A DNA stretch of 64,000 nt, from NCBI GenBank assembly GCA_030280995.1, contig JASXTE010000009.1:32837501-32901500 (forward strand), in the 5' to 3' direction. Positions within the stretch are counted from its first letter, which is position 1. Every line of letters starts with the position of its first letter. Origin of the DNA: Hemileia vastatrix. Taxonomy: Eukaryota; Basidiomycota; Pucciniomycetes; Pucciniales; Zaghouaniaceae. The translations under genes were made by a program, and so were the position numbers. Shown in pieces: positions 9,401 to 19,466 of the stretch. Below the pieces are notes generated by a model. That model was not told the origin of the DNA and ran no database searches. It worked only from the letters and a program-made list of their open reading frames with translations.

Positions 9401-11971
9401 ATTAATACTCATATGGGAATATATAAGTATGTTAGGATGCCATTTGGCCCTAAAAATGCTCCTTCAGTTTTCCAAAAAGTCATGGATAACACTTTCCATC
9501 AAGAAATTATTGAAGGTTGGCTCATGGTTTATATTGATGATATTATTGTTTTTTCTAAAACTTTTGATGAACATATGATTCATTTAAATAGAGTTTTCCA
9601 AAAAATGGATGAAATCAATATGACCTTATCTTTAAAAAAGTGTAAATTTGGTTTTCAATCTTTGAAAGTCCTTGGCCATGTTGTGTCAGGCTTACAAATT
9701 TGTGTAGACCATAATAAAGTTGCTGCCATTCAAAATGTGAAAGCACCAACTTCTGTAAGAGAGATACAAAGTTTTTTGGGTATGTGTGGCTATTATAGAC
9801 AATATATTAAAAATTATCAGGTCATAGCCTTGCCTCTTACAAAACTAACCAGAAAAGATGTTGCTTTTCTCTGGAATGATGACTGTCAAAAAGCTTTTAA
9901 TACATTGAAAAATTGCTTAATGTCAGCCCCTATATTGGCTCTTCCAGATTTTAACAAGCCATTTGTACTTTATACAGATGCTAGCTTTATTGGTCTGGGT
10001 GCTGCCCTTCACCAAAAGCAAATTATTAATGATAAATCCTCAGAGGTTGTAATTTGTTATATTTCAAGAACCTTAAGAAATAGTGAATTGAAATATGGTG
10101 CCACTCAATTGGAGTGCTTAGCAGTTGTTTGGGCTCTTGAGAAACTTCATTACTACTTGGATGACCAAAAATTTGAGTTGGTAACTGACTGTAGTGCTGT
10201 GAAATCTCTCTTAAACCTCAAAACACCTAACAGACATATGTTCAGGTGGCAACTTGCTGTTCAGGAATACAGAGGAAGGATGACTATTATCCACAGAGCT
10301 GGAAATGTTCACTCTAATGTTGATATGCTCTCCAGATTGCCTCTGCCAAATAATGACTCCAATCCTGCTTATGTACCTGAGGATGACACTGTTCATATAC
10401 ATGGTATATTTATAGTTGACATGGAAGAAGAGTTATTACAGTTAATACTGGATTCATATGATAAAGATTCTGACTTAAATAAATTAGTTACTATTTTGAA
10501 TGATCCTAAGAATGCTTCAATTCAAGCATTAATAAAAACTCTTCCTGCAAAATACCAAAATGCTTTAAATAAAGGAAAGTTTTCTATTGAAGATGGTTAT
10601 ATTTATTATAGAAGGAAGCTTACCAATGTAATTGTTATTCCTCCTTCAATGAAAGAAACTATCCTCAAACTTTGTCATGATGACATATTAGCTGGTCATT
10701 TTGATCTTGAAAAAACATTGATTAGAATCAAAAACACTGCATGGTGGGCTAATATGTCTGAAGACACAAAATTATATGTTGAATCTTGTGATTCCTGCCA
10801 AAAATCTAAAAAGTTAACAGGCAAGAGAGCAGGGTTATTACAACATATTGAAGCACCTAGTGCTCCCTGGCAAATCATTAATATGGATTTTGTCACTGGT
10901 CTTCCTGTTGCAGGTAAAGACAGCTTTAACTCTTGTTGGGTAATAGTTGATAGATTCACAAAAATGTGCAAATTTATTCCAACCCACAAAGATGTATCCA
11001 CCAAAGAATTAGCTTTCTTATGGTGGTCTTACATGTTTAATATTATTGGTTTTCCAAAAGCCATTATCTCTGATAGGGATCCAAAATTCACTTCTGAGTT
11101 TTGGACCTCTTTGATGGATATTTGTGGCTGTGGGTTAAAATTATCTACAGCTCACCATCCTCAGACTGATGGTCTAGCTGAAAGAATGATTCAAACTCTG
11201 GAAGATATGATTAGAAGGTATTGTGCCTTTGGTTTAGAATATAAAGATAATGACAGATTTACTCATGATTGGGTCACTCTTTTGCCTGGTCTTGAATTTG
11301 CATATAATAGCACTGTTCATTCTGTCACTGAGAAAAAGCCTTTTGAGCTTTGGTTAGGTTATGTCCCAAACACTCCTGCTCAGATTCTCAATCATAAATT
11401 ACCTAAGTTGGAACTACATCCTGGTGTAAAATCTTTTATGCAAATGCAACAGCTATGCAGAAAACATGCTCAGAGTTGTATTGATAAAGCATTTGAATAT
11501 GAAAAAAAAAGATGGGATAAATCCCATAAAGAATACACATTTAACAAGGGTGATGAAGTGTTGATCTCTACTGTCCATTTCAATTTACAAGGTAACCACA
11601 AATTAAAAGATCCTTTTGTAGGACCATTTGTTGTTAAAAGAATGGTTGGTGATAATGCAGTAGAAGTTGTATTGTATTCTCCATATGATAGGAAACATCC
11701 TGTCTTTCCCATTTCTTTGCTTAAACCTTATACTTCCAACAGTGACTTATTTCCAAAAAGAAGAGGAAGACCTAAGAAGAACCCTCAGGAAGTCACAGAA
11801 ACAGCAGAAATTGATAAAATTCTCAATGATAGAATTATCACTTCTGAAAGAGGTACTGAATATTTATTGAGATATAAGAACAAATCATCTGAACATGATG
11901 CATGGATACCTGGCAAAGAAATTTCAAATCTGCCTGCTCTGTTGAAAAAATACAAAAAGAAAAAATCTTAG
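6296..11971 (+). CDS. Gag-Pol polyprotein of element B (Gag, protease, RT, RNase H, integrase, chromodomain)
   Basis: An open frame of 1,891 codons from its first ATG. Translation probably enters from upstream, since the frame is also open before 6296. Order: coiled-coil region about residues 180-330, retrotransposon Gag about 400-590, zinc knuckle CX2C...GHxC about 610-624 (the CYKCNKPW form common in chromoviruses), protease Asp-Ser-Gly at 724, RT with YIDD at 1079-1082, RNase H with first Asp at 1228, integrase HHCC then Asp 1531, Asp 1593 and Glu 1629, and a C-terminal chromodomain about 1837-1886 (EYLLRYKNKS, DAWIPGKEI). All catalytic residues are present, so the enzyme part looks functional. 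Chromodomains of this class steer integration to particular chromatin. The closest relative here is C's pol. Confidence 0.93.
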   Translation: MEMGLSNESLPTECATPSSSSAWPIQNTQFPSTSSSLPTKQEKEGPSTIPNPVPGEVSSSAMVSNLVDSHLGMFSNKSSSAGNIIEHGERTVKPVKRQLPVTSSPIDVISKLSFDEPLHLTSTSLINPSLAIKNDSVPPEIYNLIEKTSEEILKDTLDFNIVKDKHVRDVLIHENDRLNNLHLQCKVSSSVQDTAYLKIKETLNIVLSQQKQIRSDHRAISDRNISLHKTLSELKPLIEENYSFKNEIKSLQNELKKLKNDFHALSTKHSVSEDRNVLSLAKVNDQMSEIPRIRNYVSDLQEKFSTLTINNELNEISSSKLHKNKGKKPEQSSSFLPHISTIKQTDNESVKSFATSKKSCDGHAPAVSVNNEISEHLAKLQELLLMNNSNQKVDHPSSQKNWPKLDQYPTFDGDSSSDWQHFIQRIDNLKRSYKLPDEEIVSKLISLFSNVALMRYESVLLDNNHYTWNDWKSLIENQFGGSKFRLAQQRLYENTRYVSSSVEKPIVFLMKITKILRAIDPKMDYDIWRDKILYKLPNSLRDLIVARTEHVRENSSFINICNEVLLNQRYEPKNYLSKSYNDQNKPSIKLPEKSGKPSAPVAPRKYATSTCYKCNKPWQKGHVCDKKIHLVEQNEDTDEVELDVNNSSSDCESNISYENESVKDVLMLEHDVHYLNNISEDCVLNLSSVENAEIIKDITNNSIPISPLKAPVIINGKNVDVVLDSGAGGSVVSEKALASVDMDYLSKLLPITSEKWRGYGSTLFPIGKYKTSVFFKYNGGFVRAICEFVVMKNDNLSNWFIMGNDILTMFGVKLDPANNCFTLGMNGKRKFKISSPKPSGHLLKSCNSLTQCKGRTTTEMDDLLHEINTASFGDHLTNEQKDSIVASITSFPMAFAHGSHVLGIVQEEMKITLSCNLSDIPPSLKKKPYPASPSKRKDIEDNIETLLKMNIIEKVDVTPKYCVISPVLISYEKDKARLCGDYRALNTYTVDDIYPLPRINSIHATLQGAKFISCLDGNKGYHQVPVEKNSQNFLLINTHMGIYKYVRMPFGPKNAPSVFQKVMDNTFHQEIIEGWLMVYIDDIIVFSKTFDEHMIHLNRVFQKMDEINMTLSLKKCKFGFQSLKVLGHVVSGLQICVDHNKVAAIQNVKAPTSVREIQSFLGMCGYYRQYIKNYQVIALPLTKLTRKDVAFLWNDDCQKAFNTLKNCLMSAPILALPDFNKPFVLYTDASFIGLGAALHQKQIINDKSSEVVICYISRTLRNSELKYGATQLECLAVVWALEKLHYYLDDQKFELVTDCSAVKSLLNLKTPNRHMFRWQLAVQEYRGRMTIIHRAGNVHSNVDMLSRLPLPNNDSNPAYVPEDDTVHIHGIFIVDMEEELLQLILDSYDKDSDLNKLVTILNDPKNASIQALIKTLPAKYQNALNKGKFSIEDGYIYYRRKLTNVIVIPPSMKETILKLCHDDILAGHFDLEKTLIRIKNTAWWANMSEDTKLYVESCDSCQKSKKLTGKRAGLLQHIEAPSAPWQIINMDFVTGLPVAGKDSFNSCWVIVDRFTKMCKFIPTHKDVSTKELAFLWWSYMFNIIGFPKAIISDRDPKFTSEFWTSLMDICGCGLKLSTAHHPQTDGLAERMIQTLEDMIRRYCAFGLEYKDNDRFTHDWVTLLPGLEFAYNSTVHSVTEKKPFELWLGYVPNTPAQILNHKLPKLELHPGVKSFMQMQQLCRKHAQSCIDKAFEYEKKRWDKSHKEYTFNKGDEVLISTVHFNLQGNHKLKDPFVGPFVVKRMVGDNAVEVVLYSPYDRKHPVFPISLLKPYTSNSDLFPKRRGRPKKNPQEVTETAEIDKILNDRIITSERGTEYLLRYKNKSSEHDAWIPGKEISNLPALLKKYKKKKS

Positions 11972-11992
11972 CATTTTTTTTATTGTTTTTTT

Positions 11993-12004
11993 AGAGTGAG
12001 GGAG
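11993..12004 (+). other. Polypurine tract of element B
   Basis: AGAGTGAGGGAG immediately before the 3' LTR, preceded by a T-run. C has GGGGTGAGGGAG at 25959-25970 in the same place. This is the expected plus-strand primer. Confidence 0.8.
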
Positions 12005-13147
12005 TGTCAGCCAGGCTATTCCAGGAGTCCAGTAAATGATATATAAATTATAAAACCTTAAAGAGTGGGTAAAACTTGTATTTAATGAATATAACTTAAT
12101 ATTTTATTACATAATGAAATTATATAAGAATTTTATTATATACAAATGTTACATTAAACTTATTGGTTATATATATTTTTATATACAATTAAATTGGGCA
12201 TAATATAATATATTCTACAAATAATGGCGCATTTTTATATATTTAATAATTATCAATTTATATTTAATTAATTAAAAAACATATATTATAATTACAAGTG
12301 TAAATTTGATTTATAATATATTTAAATTAATTACTTAAATTTATATATTAACTAATACCTCTCATATGACACTAAAAAATTATTAAGGACGCTTCTTTTG
12401 ACCCTTAATTGTGTTAGAAAAAACAAATAATTTAATTTGAACTAAATTGAGATTAATTGATTGTTTTGTTGCGTCAAATTATTTTTTTGTTTCACTTAAA
12501 ATGTTCTCTAATCAGGATGGACCATCTGTTGGGAATTATATTTCTCATAGTTCCTATGTTTCCACTCTTGTTTAGTTATTTACTATTGTCACTTACTGAT
12601 TTGGGGATTAATGGCGGGGAAATTGGATTCTTAATTGGGCTTTTAATTAATTGTTTCATGTTTTTCTCTATATTGTTATGTTTCATTTACTCTTTTTGAT
12701 ATATTTGTTTTATTCCTTTCTAATCATTGTATTTACTGATATAGTAGCGCTTCAGAGGACCCATTGCCTATAAAAGGGCCTTGGATAATCCCCTGTAGCC
12801 TGATCACTTATTATACACTCAACAATTTAAATACAATTTTTATATTACGTTTATATTCTTTTTATTAGTAATAAAAATCTAATTAAAATTTTATATAACA
12901 AATTAAAGGTTGCTTTAAGTCTGATAGTAATTATTTTGGTTGCCGCGCAGAACTCTTACTTAAAATAATATTAATATTAATAAATCCAAGTTGTTGTCAC
13001 CTCCCAGCTCACTTATCGTTGTTTTTTTCTCAATAAATTAAATAATTTTATTAAATTTTATTTTTTTTATTACCCATACCTTTTTCCTCCTTCTCCTCCT
13101 CTCATTCCTTCCTCCATTTTCTCCTTCTTCTAGACGACCAGCCGACA
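12005..13147 (+). repeat. 3' LTR of element B
   Basis: 1,143 bp, nearly identical to 3959-5101, with its TATA box at 12769-12776. It is followed by the target duplication ttctt, then element A resumes. Confidence 0.95.
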
Positions 13148-13152
13148 TTCTT

Positions 13153-15323
13153 TGTCAAGAGATCCGTACTGTACTCCTTTGGTGTAGAATTCTCCAGAAT
13201 TTGTAGAGACAGCTAGGGTGACTGTGGAATGGTTGAAAGTTGTTAATTTTGGTCCTGATGGGTGGTTGTCTGAAGAAGAAAAGAAGTTGTTGTTGCACGT
13301 TATTGTGCTAAGGGAAAAAGCTGTGGCTTTTGTTGAGGAGGAAAGGGGTGTGTTGAAGCACTCTTATGGGGAACTTTACTTGATTCCTGTGGTTTGTCAT
13401 GAACCTTGGAAAATCAAACCTATTACGATTTCAGCCGCTATTAGAGAGGATTTTGTAGAGATTGTTAGGGAAAGAGTCAGGACTGGGTTATATGAACAAT
13501 CGAAATCCAGTTACTCAAGTCTGGTATTCTGTGTAAAGAAGCAGAATGGAAAGTTGAGGGTGGTTCATGATCTTAGAGCCTTGAATAGAGTCACTATCAA
13601 GGACGCTGGTATGCCACCAAGTGCAGAGGATTTTGTTGAAGCTTTTGCTGGAAGAGTGTGTTATGGTTTGGGTAATATTATGGGTGGTTATGATGAGAGG
13701 GAAATTCATACGGACTCAAGACCTCTCACAACTATTGAGACTCCTTTGGGAGAATTTCAGCTCACTAGGCTGCCTCAAGGAGCAACTAATTCAGTGGAAG
13801 TATATCAAGCCCAGATGGCTTGGATTTTGCAGGATGAGTTTCCTACTCATGCTGGTATTTTTATTGATGATGGTGAAATTAAAGGACCATCCACTGATTA
13901 TGTTAATGATGTGTTAGCGGAGAACCCTGGCATAAGGAGGTTTGTTTTGGAATATGCAATAACTCTAGAGAGAGTGTTGTTTAGGATTGAAGAGGCTGGT
14001 TTGACCATTTCAGGGTCAAAATTCTGTTGTTGTGTTCCTGCTTTGGAAATTCTGGGTCATGTGGTATTTAAAGAGGGAAGGATTATAGCAAAGAAAAAGA
14101 TTAATAAAATCCAGTCATGGCCAAGGTCTAAAAATACTCCTGAAGTCAGGGGATTTTTGGGTGTATGTGTATATGTCAGAATTTTTATTAAGGATTTTTC
14201 TTTGTTGGATTCACCTTTAAGGAGGTTGACCAGGAAAGATGCAGATTGGGAATGGACTGAAGAGTGTGAAGAGGCTTTTCAGAAGTTGAAAAAGGTTGTT
14301 GGTGAAGATATTGTTCTTTGCAAGTTGGATTATGGTGTTGGTGCTGGAAAAATTTATCTGGCAGTGGACTCAAGCTATATTGCTGCTGATGCTGTTTTGT
14401 CTCAGGAAGATAAAACTGGGAGGGTTAGACTAGTAAGATATGAGTCTGTGGTGTTTAATGAGGTAGAATCTAGGTATTCTCAACCTAAGTTGGAATTGTG
14501 TGGTGTAGAAAAAATTTCAAAGAAGCTACAGACGGTTTTGTGGGGGCAGCATTTTGAGCTGCAGGTGGATGCAAAATATTTGGTTCAGATGATCAATACG
14601 CCTAGTCTTCCAAATGCTCCAATGACTAGGTGGGTGGCATTTATTCAACATTTTTCTTTTGACCTGGTACACAAACCAGGCAAAACCTTTACAATGCCTG
14701 ATGGATTATCAAGGAGGCCACCTACAGATGAAGATTCTGAGGCTGAAGAGTTTGATGAAGATGTTCCAGTGGTTAGGGCCAGCACAAAGGGTGCTGAAGA
14801 TTTTTCTGACCTCCTCCAAGAGGCTAAACTGGCTGGATCTGATCTTTATTCTGGTGATCGGGATGTTTTTGTTGATGAAGATGGAGTTGTTGTTTGGGAC
14901 AGCTCAAATTTGGAGAAGGGTGTTTTTGTTAGTGAACTGGATTCTCACAAGGCTCAGTGGAAAGAGAAGGATGCGCCAAAGTTTAAGGATTGGTGTCCTG
15001 GTTGGTCTGGTCAATTGGCTCATGTTCACACTGGTGATTTCGATGACAGAGTTGTACCCTTGGATGTTATTTTCTTGGATTTTGAAGATGAGACCTGGGA
15101 TAGTTGTGATGATGATACCTGGTTGGCAATTAAGAAGAAGAGTCCTGGATTTTATGTGTCAGGAAGAAGGTTGATGAGGAGGAGACATCCTAATCCTCAA
15201 GTTGTAGTGACTCAGAAGAAAGGTCAAGAAGTTGTGTTGAAGTCTTTGCATGAAGACCCTGGTCATAGAGGCTTTGGGGAGACTTATAGAAGAGTAGCTG
15301 ACAGATTTTTGTGCCAGGTATGA
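13153..15323 (+). pseudogene. Reverse transcriptase-RNase H of element A
   Basis: The reading frame is open to the stop at 15321-15323 and would have continued from the spacer at 3958. The nominal start at 13218 is GTG, so it is not a real start. RT: VFCVKKQNGKLRVVHDLRALN near 13530, GGYDER, LPQGATNS, and the catalytic motif FIDD with Phe at 13860. RNase H: Asp-Ser-Ser at 14367, then Glu and Asp motifs, then a connector to integrase with HEDPGH near 15250. The FIDD and GYDER...LPQGATNS pattern is familiar to me from Gypsy-like elements of mushrooms and related basidiomycetes. A one-base shift at about 15315 separates it from integrase. The active-site residues survive. Confidence 0.85.
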
Positions 15324-16309
15324 AGTTGGCTGTGCAGGGTTGGGTTCAATCTTGTGAAGAATTTCAAAGATGAAGTCACTTGAAATCTAAAGAGGTTGGC
15401 GGTGCTACTGGTGAAACAACTGTTTTTGGAAGAGTCAGTCTGGATGCTGTCCATATTAAAGAGGGCAGGTATATATACTTAATTATTGCCAGGGATAATT
15501 TTTCTGGTTGTGTTGAGGCAGTTCCTCTGGTTAATTTGACTGCCAAGAATGTGGCAGAGTTTTTGAAGAAGGAGTGGATTTATAGGTATGGGTTGATGAA
15601 GTTGGTGACTGTTGATGGAGGACCAGAGTTTGGTTCCAAATTTAAAGAATCTGTGGCTAGTGTTGGTTCTAAAGTTATAGTTACTACACTTTATTATCCT
15701 GAAGCTGAAGGCATGGTTGAAAGAGGCCATCAAGTCATCAAGAATTCTTTGGTAAAGATGTGTGGGGATAGTGCTGAAAAGTGGAGGTATTATTTACCCT
15801 TGGTGTTATTTACTAATAGGGTCACTTTGAAGAGGAAAACTGGCTATTCTCCTTATGAGTTAATGTTTGTTCAGAAAGCTGTTCTACCAGTAGACTTGGA
15901 AGCTGTCTCTTATATTGGAATTGATTGTGATGAGGTACACTCAACAGAAGAATTGCTCTGTGCCAGGATGCAACAGTTGGAATGTAGAGAGAAATGTCAG
16001 GAGAAGGCATAATCTAGAATGATGAAGATTAGGAATCAATCAGTCAGATACTGGGACAAGAAGTTGGCTCATAGACTAAGGAATCCCTTGAAACCTGGTT
16101 GTTTGGGTTTGGTTTATAATAGAAGTTTTGAGAGTCAGTGGGGAAAATTTTTTGCTAACAGATGGAACAAACCTTACAGAGTCAGATCTCAGGCGTCTGG
16201 AGGTTATTATGTTTTGGAAGAGTTGAATGGTGCAGTCTTAAAGAAGAGAGTGGCTGCAGACCAGATGAAGAGGCTCTATCCCAGAGGCACTAGACATGAA
16301 GAAGATTGA
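15324..16309 (+). pseudogene. Integrase of element A
   Basis: The frame continues from the HH half of the zinc domain in the preceding ORF. The second half reads CEEF, so the expected last Cys is lost. The catalytic core has Asp at 15443, Asp at 15614 and Glu at 15719, with 34 residues between the last two. In-frame stops TGA 15371 and TAA 16010 interrupt it, and the frame reopens to the end at 16309. The C-terminal part (about 16060-16300) looks like the usual integrase C-terminal domain with a conserved RVAADQMKRL. There is no chromodomain. Both stops fit CGA-to-TGA and CAA-to-TAA changes. Confidence 0.85.
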
Positions 16310-16400
16310 CTCCCCGATGAGGATAAACTATGGAACGTTCTTTAAATTTTGAAATTTTTTGGTGTTGCAGAGCAACTTTTGTGTTGGAAACTTTTTTTTA

Positions 16401-16490
16401 GAGGGTACCCATGGGTGGGGCTTCTAGATTTGATCTTGGCAAGTGTAGGGGTAACTGATGAGCTGGCTGCTCTAACAACAGTTACCCCAG
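16401..16490 (+). repeat. Hairpin repeat R1
   Basis: A roughly 90-bp unit shared with 16661-16750 and 28360-28449. The arms GGGGTAACTG (16448-16457) and CAGTTACCCC (16479-16488) pair perfectly. An inner GAGC/GCTC stem lies at 16460-16463 and 16469-16472. Pairing is kept in the other copies by paired changes. Confidence 0.65.
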
Positions 16491-16660
16491 ATTGTCTTTT
16501 TCCAACCCTTTCTCTTAATTTGGTTGAACCCCAGTATTGGTTTCTTTTCACAGGTTTTAGTCCTCTATGACTTTAAACTAAAGTTTCCTTTTGTTTTCAA
16601 GTGCTGGACTCTTCACCCTTATGGGTTTGGCTTATTGTGTTGGATGTTGTGTTTTTGTTA

Positions 16661-16750
16661 GAAGGTACCAAGGCGGGGCTTCTAGATTTTATTTTGGCAA
16701 GTGTGGGTGAAACTGATGAGCAGGCTGCTCTGTAGAACAGTTTACCCCAT
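16661..16750 (+). repeat. Hairpin repeat R2
   Basis: Second copy, 260 bp after R1. Arms GGGTGAAACTG (16705-16715) and CAGTTTACCCC (16738-16748) pair at the GGG/CCC and AAACTG/CAGTTT parts, with two mismatches between. GAGC/GCTC is kept inside. Confidence 0.6.
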
Positions 16751-17128
16751 AATGTCTGTCTCAAGTCTTTTGTTTTTACTAGTTGAATTCTAGTTCTGTT
16801 GTTTATTATTCAGGTTTCAAGTCCACTATGACTTTAAACTGGTTTGGGACTGGCTTCTTTATCTTTGGTTTTTTTGGGTTGGTGGTGGATCACTGGTGGT
16901 CTCCCATCATTTTTACATATTGGAGGGAGCCAACCCAGTGATCATTTCTATGTACTGGACTTTCTCTTACTGGACCTCCTCTTAATCTGGACCATCCATG
17001 GAGCTGGACTTTCTTTGATTTTTTAGTTATGATTTTGCTAGATAGTAGTTTCAGATTATTTTCTTTTTTCTCTTTTTTTCTTTTAATTTTTTATGGGGGT
17101 TGTTAAAATTATAAAATCAAAAATATAG

Positions 17129-17205
17129 GGTGTTACCACATCAGGGTCACCTGGATGTGGGTAAGCATTGGTAAGGAAAGGCTCATCAATTTGCCAGGTA
17201 ATGCT
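17129..17205 (+). repeat. Structured duplicate S1, first copy
   Basis: Shares GGTGT-x-CCACATCA and GGxTCATC with 17321-17400. AGCATT (17164-17169) can pair with AATGCT (17200-17205). CACATC and GATGTG near 17136-17158 form another small stem. Confidence 0.5.
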
Positions 17206-17320
17206 ATTTTATCATTTTATTTTATTTTATTTTTATTTTCATTAATGTCATTTTTTATTTTTTATTCTCATTATTACCCTTAATTTATGTTTCTTATTTC
17301 AAATTATTTAAATTATTTAA

Positions 17321-17400
17321 GGTGTATCCACATCAAGGTGCACTTAAATGTAGGCAAGGTATCAGGGGATCAGCTCATCGATTGGCTGGGGGATACCATT
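17321..17400 (+). repeat. Structured duplicate S1, second copy
   Basis: Imperfect copy of 17129-17205, about 192 bp on. The corresponding arms are GGTATC (17358-17363) and GATACC (17392-17397), a different sequence that still pairs. Confidence 0.5.
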
Positions 17401-17552
17401 TGCATTATTTTTTATCTTTTATTTTATTTCATTTATTTTTACTTTATTTATCAATTTTTAATTTTAGTAATGTTAGTAGACTGTAAAAAAAAAAAATAGA
17501 ATTTATAGTTATTAATTTTTTTATTATATATTTTTAATCTTTTTGCAGGAGC

Positions 17553-18289
17553 TTAATGTCTGGATGATGAAGTTTCTTGAGGATGGTCTGGATTAGGATG
17601 TTGTTTTTGTTTTTTGTTGTGGTTGTGGGAAGCACAGTGTTCTTTGAAGTGCATCCTGCTGGAGAGATTATATGGATTGTAATGGGCAGGAATGGGTTTG
17701 GATGGAAGTTCAGAAGAGGAAAAAGAAGAGGCAGGAATGGATTGTTGGAAGGTGTGCTTAATGATCCTAGACATCTTCCAGTGGTTTTGCAATAGTTGTT
17801 TCCTCAAGGTTTTCTCAAAGTCATTTAAAGGTGCATGGAGGGCAAAGGTTTTCAGCTTGTTTGAACACATGGTGCTGAGGTGTTGTTTCATGTCTCCATA
17901 ATCCAGGGTCAAAGAAGTTTCTAGAGGTTGGCCAACTCCAATAGTAGATTCAGGAGGAGGGGTGCCAACTAGAAAAGAAGAACTGGATCAGTAATTATTT
18001 TTGTTTAAGAAATTGGTTGAATTAATGCGGTACTTACAGATTGTGAGCTCATCAAATTTGTAAGCTTCCGGAATATGGACTTCTGAAGATTTTGGAATGG
18101 TGATAGTAGGTGGATCAATCAGGGAAAGATATGGATTCTTTTGGTCTTCCTCTGAAAGGTTTTGAGAAGGGGAACTAGGAGGCTAATGTTCCTGGGGCCT
18201 AGTTGGAGTAGCAGGCCTGTTGTTGCTGTTGTTAATATTTCTGCTTGATTCAGTTGGATGGGGCGCTGGTGATGGAGTACCAGGGTTGT
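17553..18289 (-). pseudogene. Antisense gene 1 of element A, 3' part (C-terminal exons)
   Basis: Minus-strand reading frame ending at 17553. Going 5' to 3' on the minus strand, a Pro/Ser-rich stretch leads into PEAYKFDELTI, an intron (GTAAGT at 18037, TTTCTAG ending at 17969, 69 nt), then GTPPPESTIGVG and an alpha-helical region (about 17912-17760) with KLKTFALHAPLNDFEKTLRK. Splicing keeps the downstream frame. The 5' part lies at 27153-27949, across element C. A stop between the Pro/Ser-rich parts (near 18184) and frameshifts upstream make this copy a pseudogene. A consensus intron on this strand argues that the antisense gene was once expressed. The C-terminal part loosely resembles that of antisense gene 2. 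Confidence 0.6.
17969..18037 (-). other. Intron in antisense gene 1 (69 nt)
   Basis: On the minus strand: donor GTAAGT at 18037-18032, acceptor TTCTAG ending at 17969. The unspliced frame has a stop inside. The spliced frame joins two conserved-looking segments. Confidence 0.6.
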
Positions 18290-19466
18290 TGTCAGCCTAA
18301 ATATCCTTAGTACTGAGTATTTCTTATGCTTAAAATAAGATAACCTTAACTAGATTAAGCTTATATCTTAAAAATAAGGTTAAAATAATAATATATATTA
18401 TTTTATTATATATATATATAATTATTATTCTATTATATAATTTATAATAGTTTAAATAGCTTATCCATGGCCTAATAATACTTATTAAGGTGTTAATGGA
18501 GTCATAATATACTTATCTTAAGTGATATGAAGTAATTATTGACATACATAAGCTTATATGTATACATAAATCTCATATTCAGTGAAATATGCAGTATATT
18601 ATGTATATTTAGGTATATAAGTGGGTTTTAGCCCCTTAATAGCCTATAACCTTTGTTTTTCTGCTTATTTTAGGTCATATGGACGAAATCAGTGGACTCA
18701 CAATGCCTACAGAAGCATAGACACCTATATCAGGCGCATACACCCAGTTTGGACAACTAAAATTACTTCCTTGGATGGTTATTCATGGATTTATGGGTTG
18801 GAAAGATGTTTTTGGGTTAATGTGGATGCTTGGGGATGTTATTGGGGGCTTGGACATTTTATTTGTTTCCTTTATATGCTTTTAGTTTCATTAAATCTCT
18901 TTTTGATCATTTATTTTACCTCTTTCTTTATGGTATCCGCTTTTATCTGGGTTTTCTATTTATGGTATGACTCTGTGTTATTATTAATAGTGATGGAGGG
19001 TCCTTACTGGAGGTCTGGGTGTTGAAACTGCTTGAAGTGGACGCCATGGGGAGGTGATGGGCCCTCACAGTGCTGTAATTGCCGGGGATAGCAGTGACAT
19101 CATCTGGATTGAAGGTCTGTGCACTCCAGTGGATTTGGGTATAAGTAAGGAGGGATTTTGACGGTTTATTATCATCATTCAATTACTACACTTCAAACAA
19201 ACACTTCAATACAATTATTAGTATTCAGAAATATATTATAAAGCCCTTATAAATTGATATTATCTTTATAAAAGCTATAACTATATTTTATTCTTCTATT
19301 TTCCACCACTAGCACGCATTTAAATCCAAGTATTGTGAGTTTTATTTGAGTATAACTATTCTATTAGTCTTCCCCTGAGGTTTAATCACTAAATTATTTA
19401 TTAATAAGTAGTAGGACCATAAAATAACACTATTATATCATACTTATATACTAGACTATACTGACA
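18290..19466 (+). repeat. 5' LTR of element C
   Basis: 1,177 bp, TG...CA. A likely but weaker TATA element, TATAAGTA at 19139, lies about 330 bp before the LTR end, the same relative place as in B. A 134-codon ORF at 18621-19025 recurs in the other LTR (26302-26706), but it has no recognisable domain. Confidence 0.93.

Larger units (their letters stand above)
3959..13147 (+). mobile_element. Element B: young chromodomain-bearing Ty3/Gypsy retrotransposon
   Basis: LTRs at 3959-5101 and 12005-13147 are each 1,143 bp, start TGTCAGCC, end CCGACA and differ at about three positions. The 5-bp target duplication ttctt flanks both sides (3954-3958 and 13148-13152). The interior has a leader, a small overlapping ORF with an intron, a long uninterrupted Gag-Pol frame, and a purine tract before the 3' LTR. 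B has inserted into the protease-RT spacer of A. Its low LTR divergence makes it the youngest insertion seen here, and it may still be active. Confidence 0.95.
16310..17552 (+). other. Non-coding region of element A between pol and the antisense gene
   Basis: No convincing ORF. It holds two copies of a hairpin repeat (16401, 16661), each followed by an AGTCC...ATGACTTTAAACT motif (16558, 16819), and a second duplicated structure (17129, 17321) in T-rich sequence. It lies where the sense pol transcript and the antisense gene would both end. Confidence 0.6.

Noticed and set aside
18621..19025. 134-codon ORF in the C LTR, repeated at 26302-26706
   Set aside because: It is duplicated only because the LTR is. 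It has no domain, aromatic-rich composition from T-rich DNA, and no counterpart in B or D.
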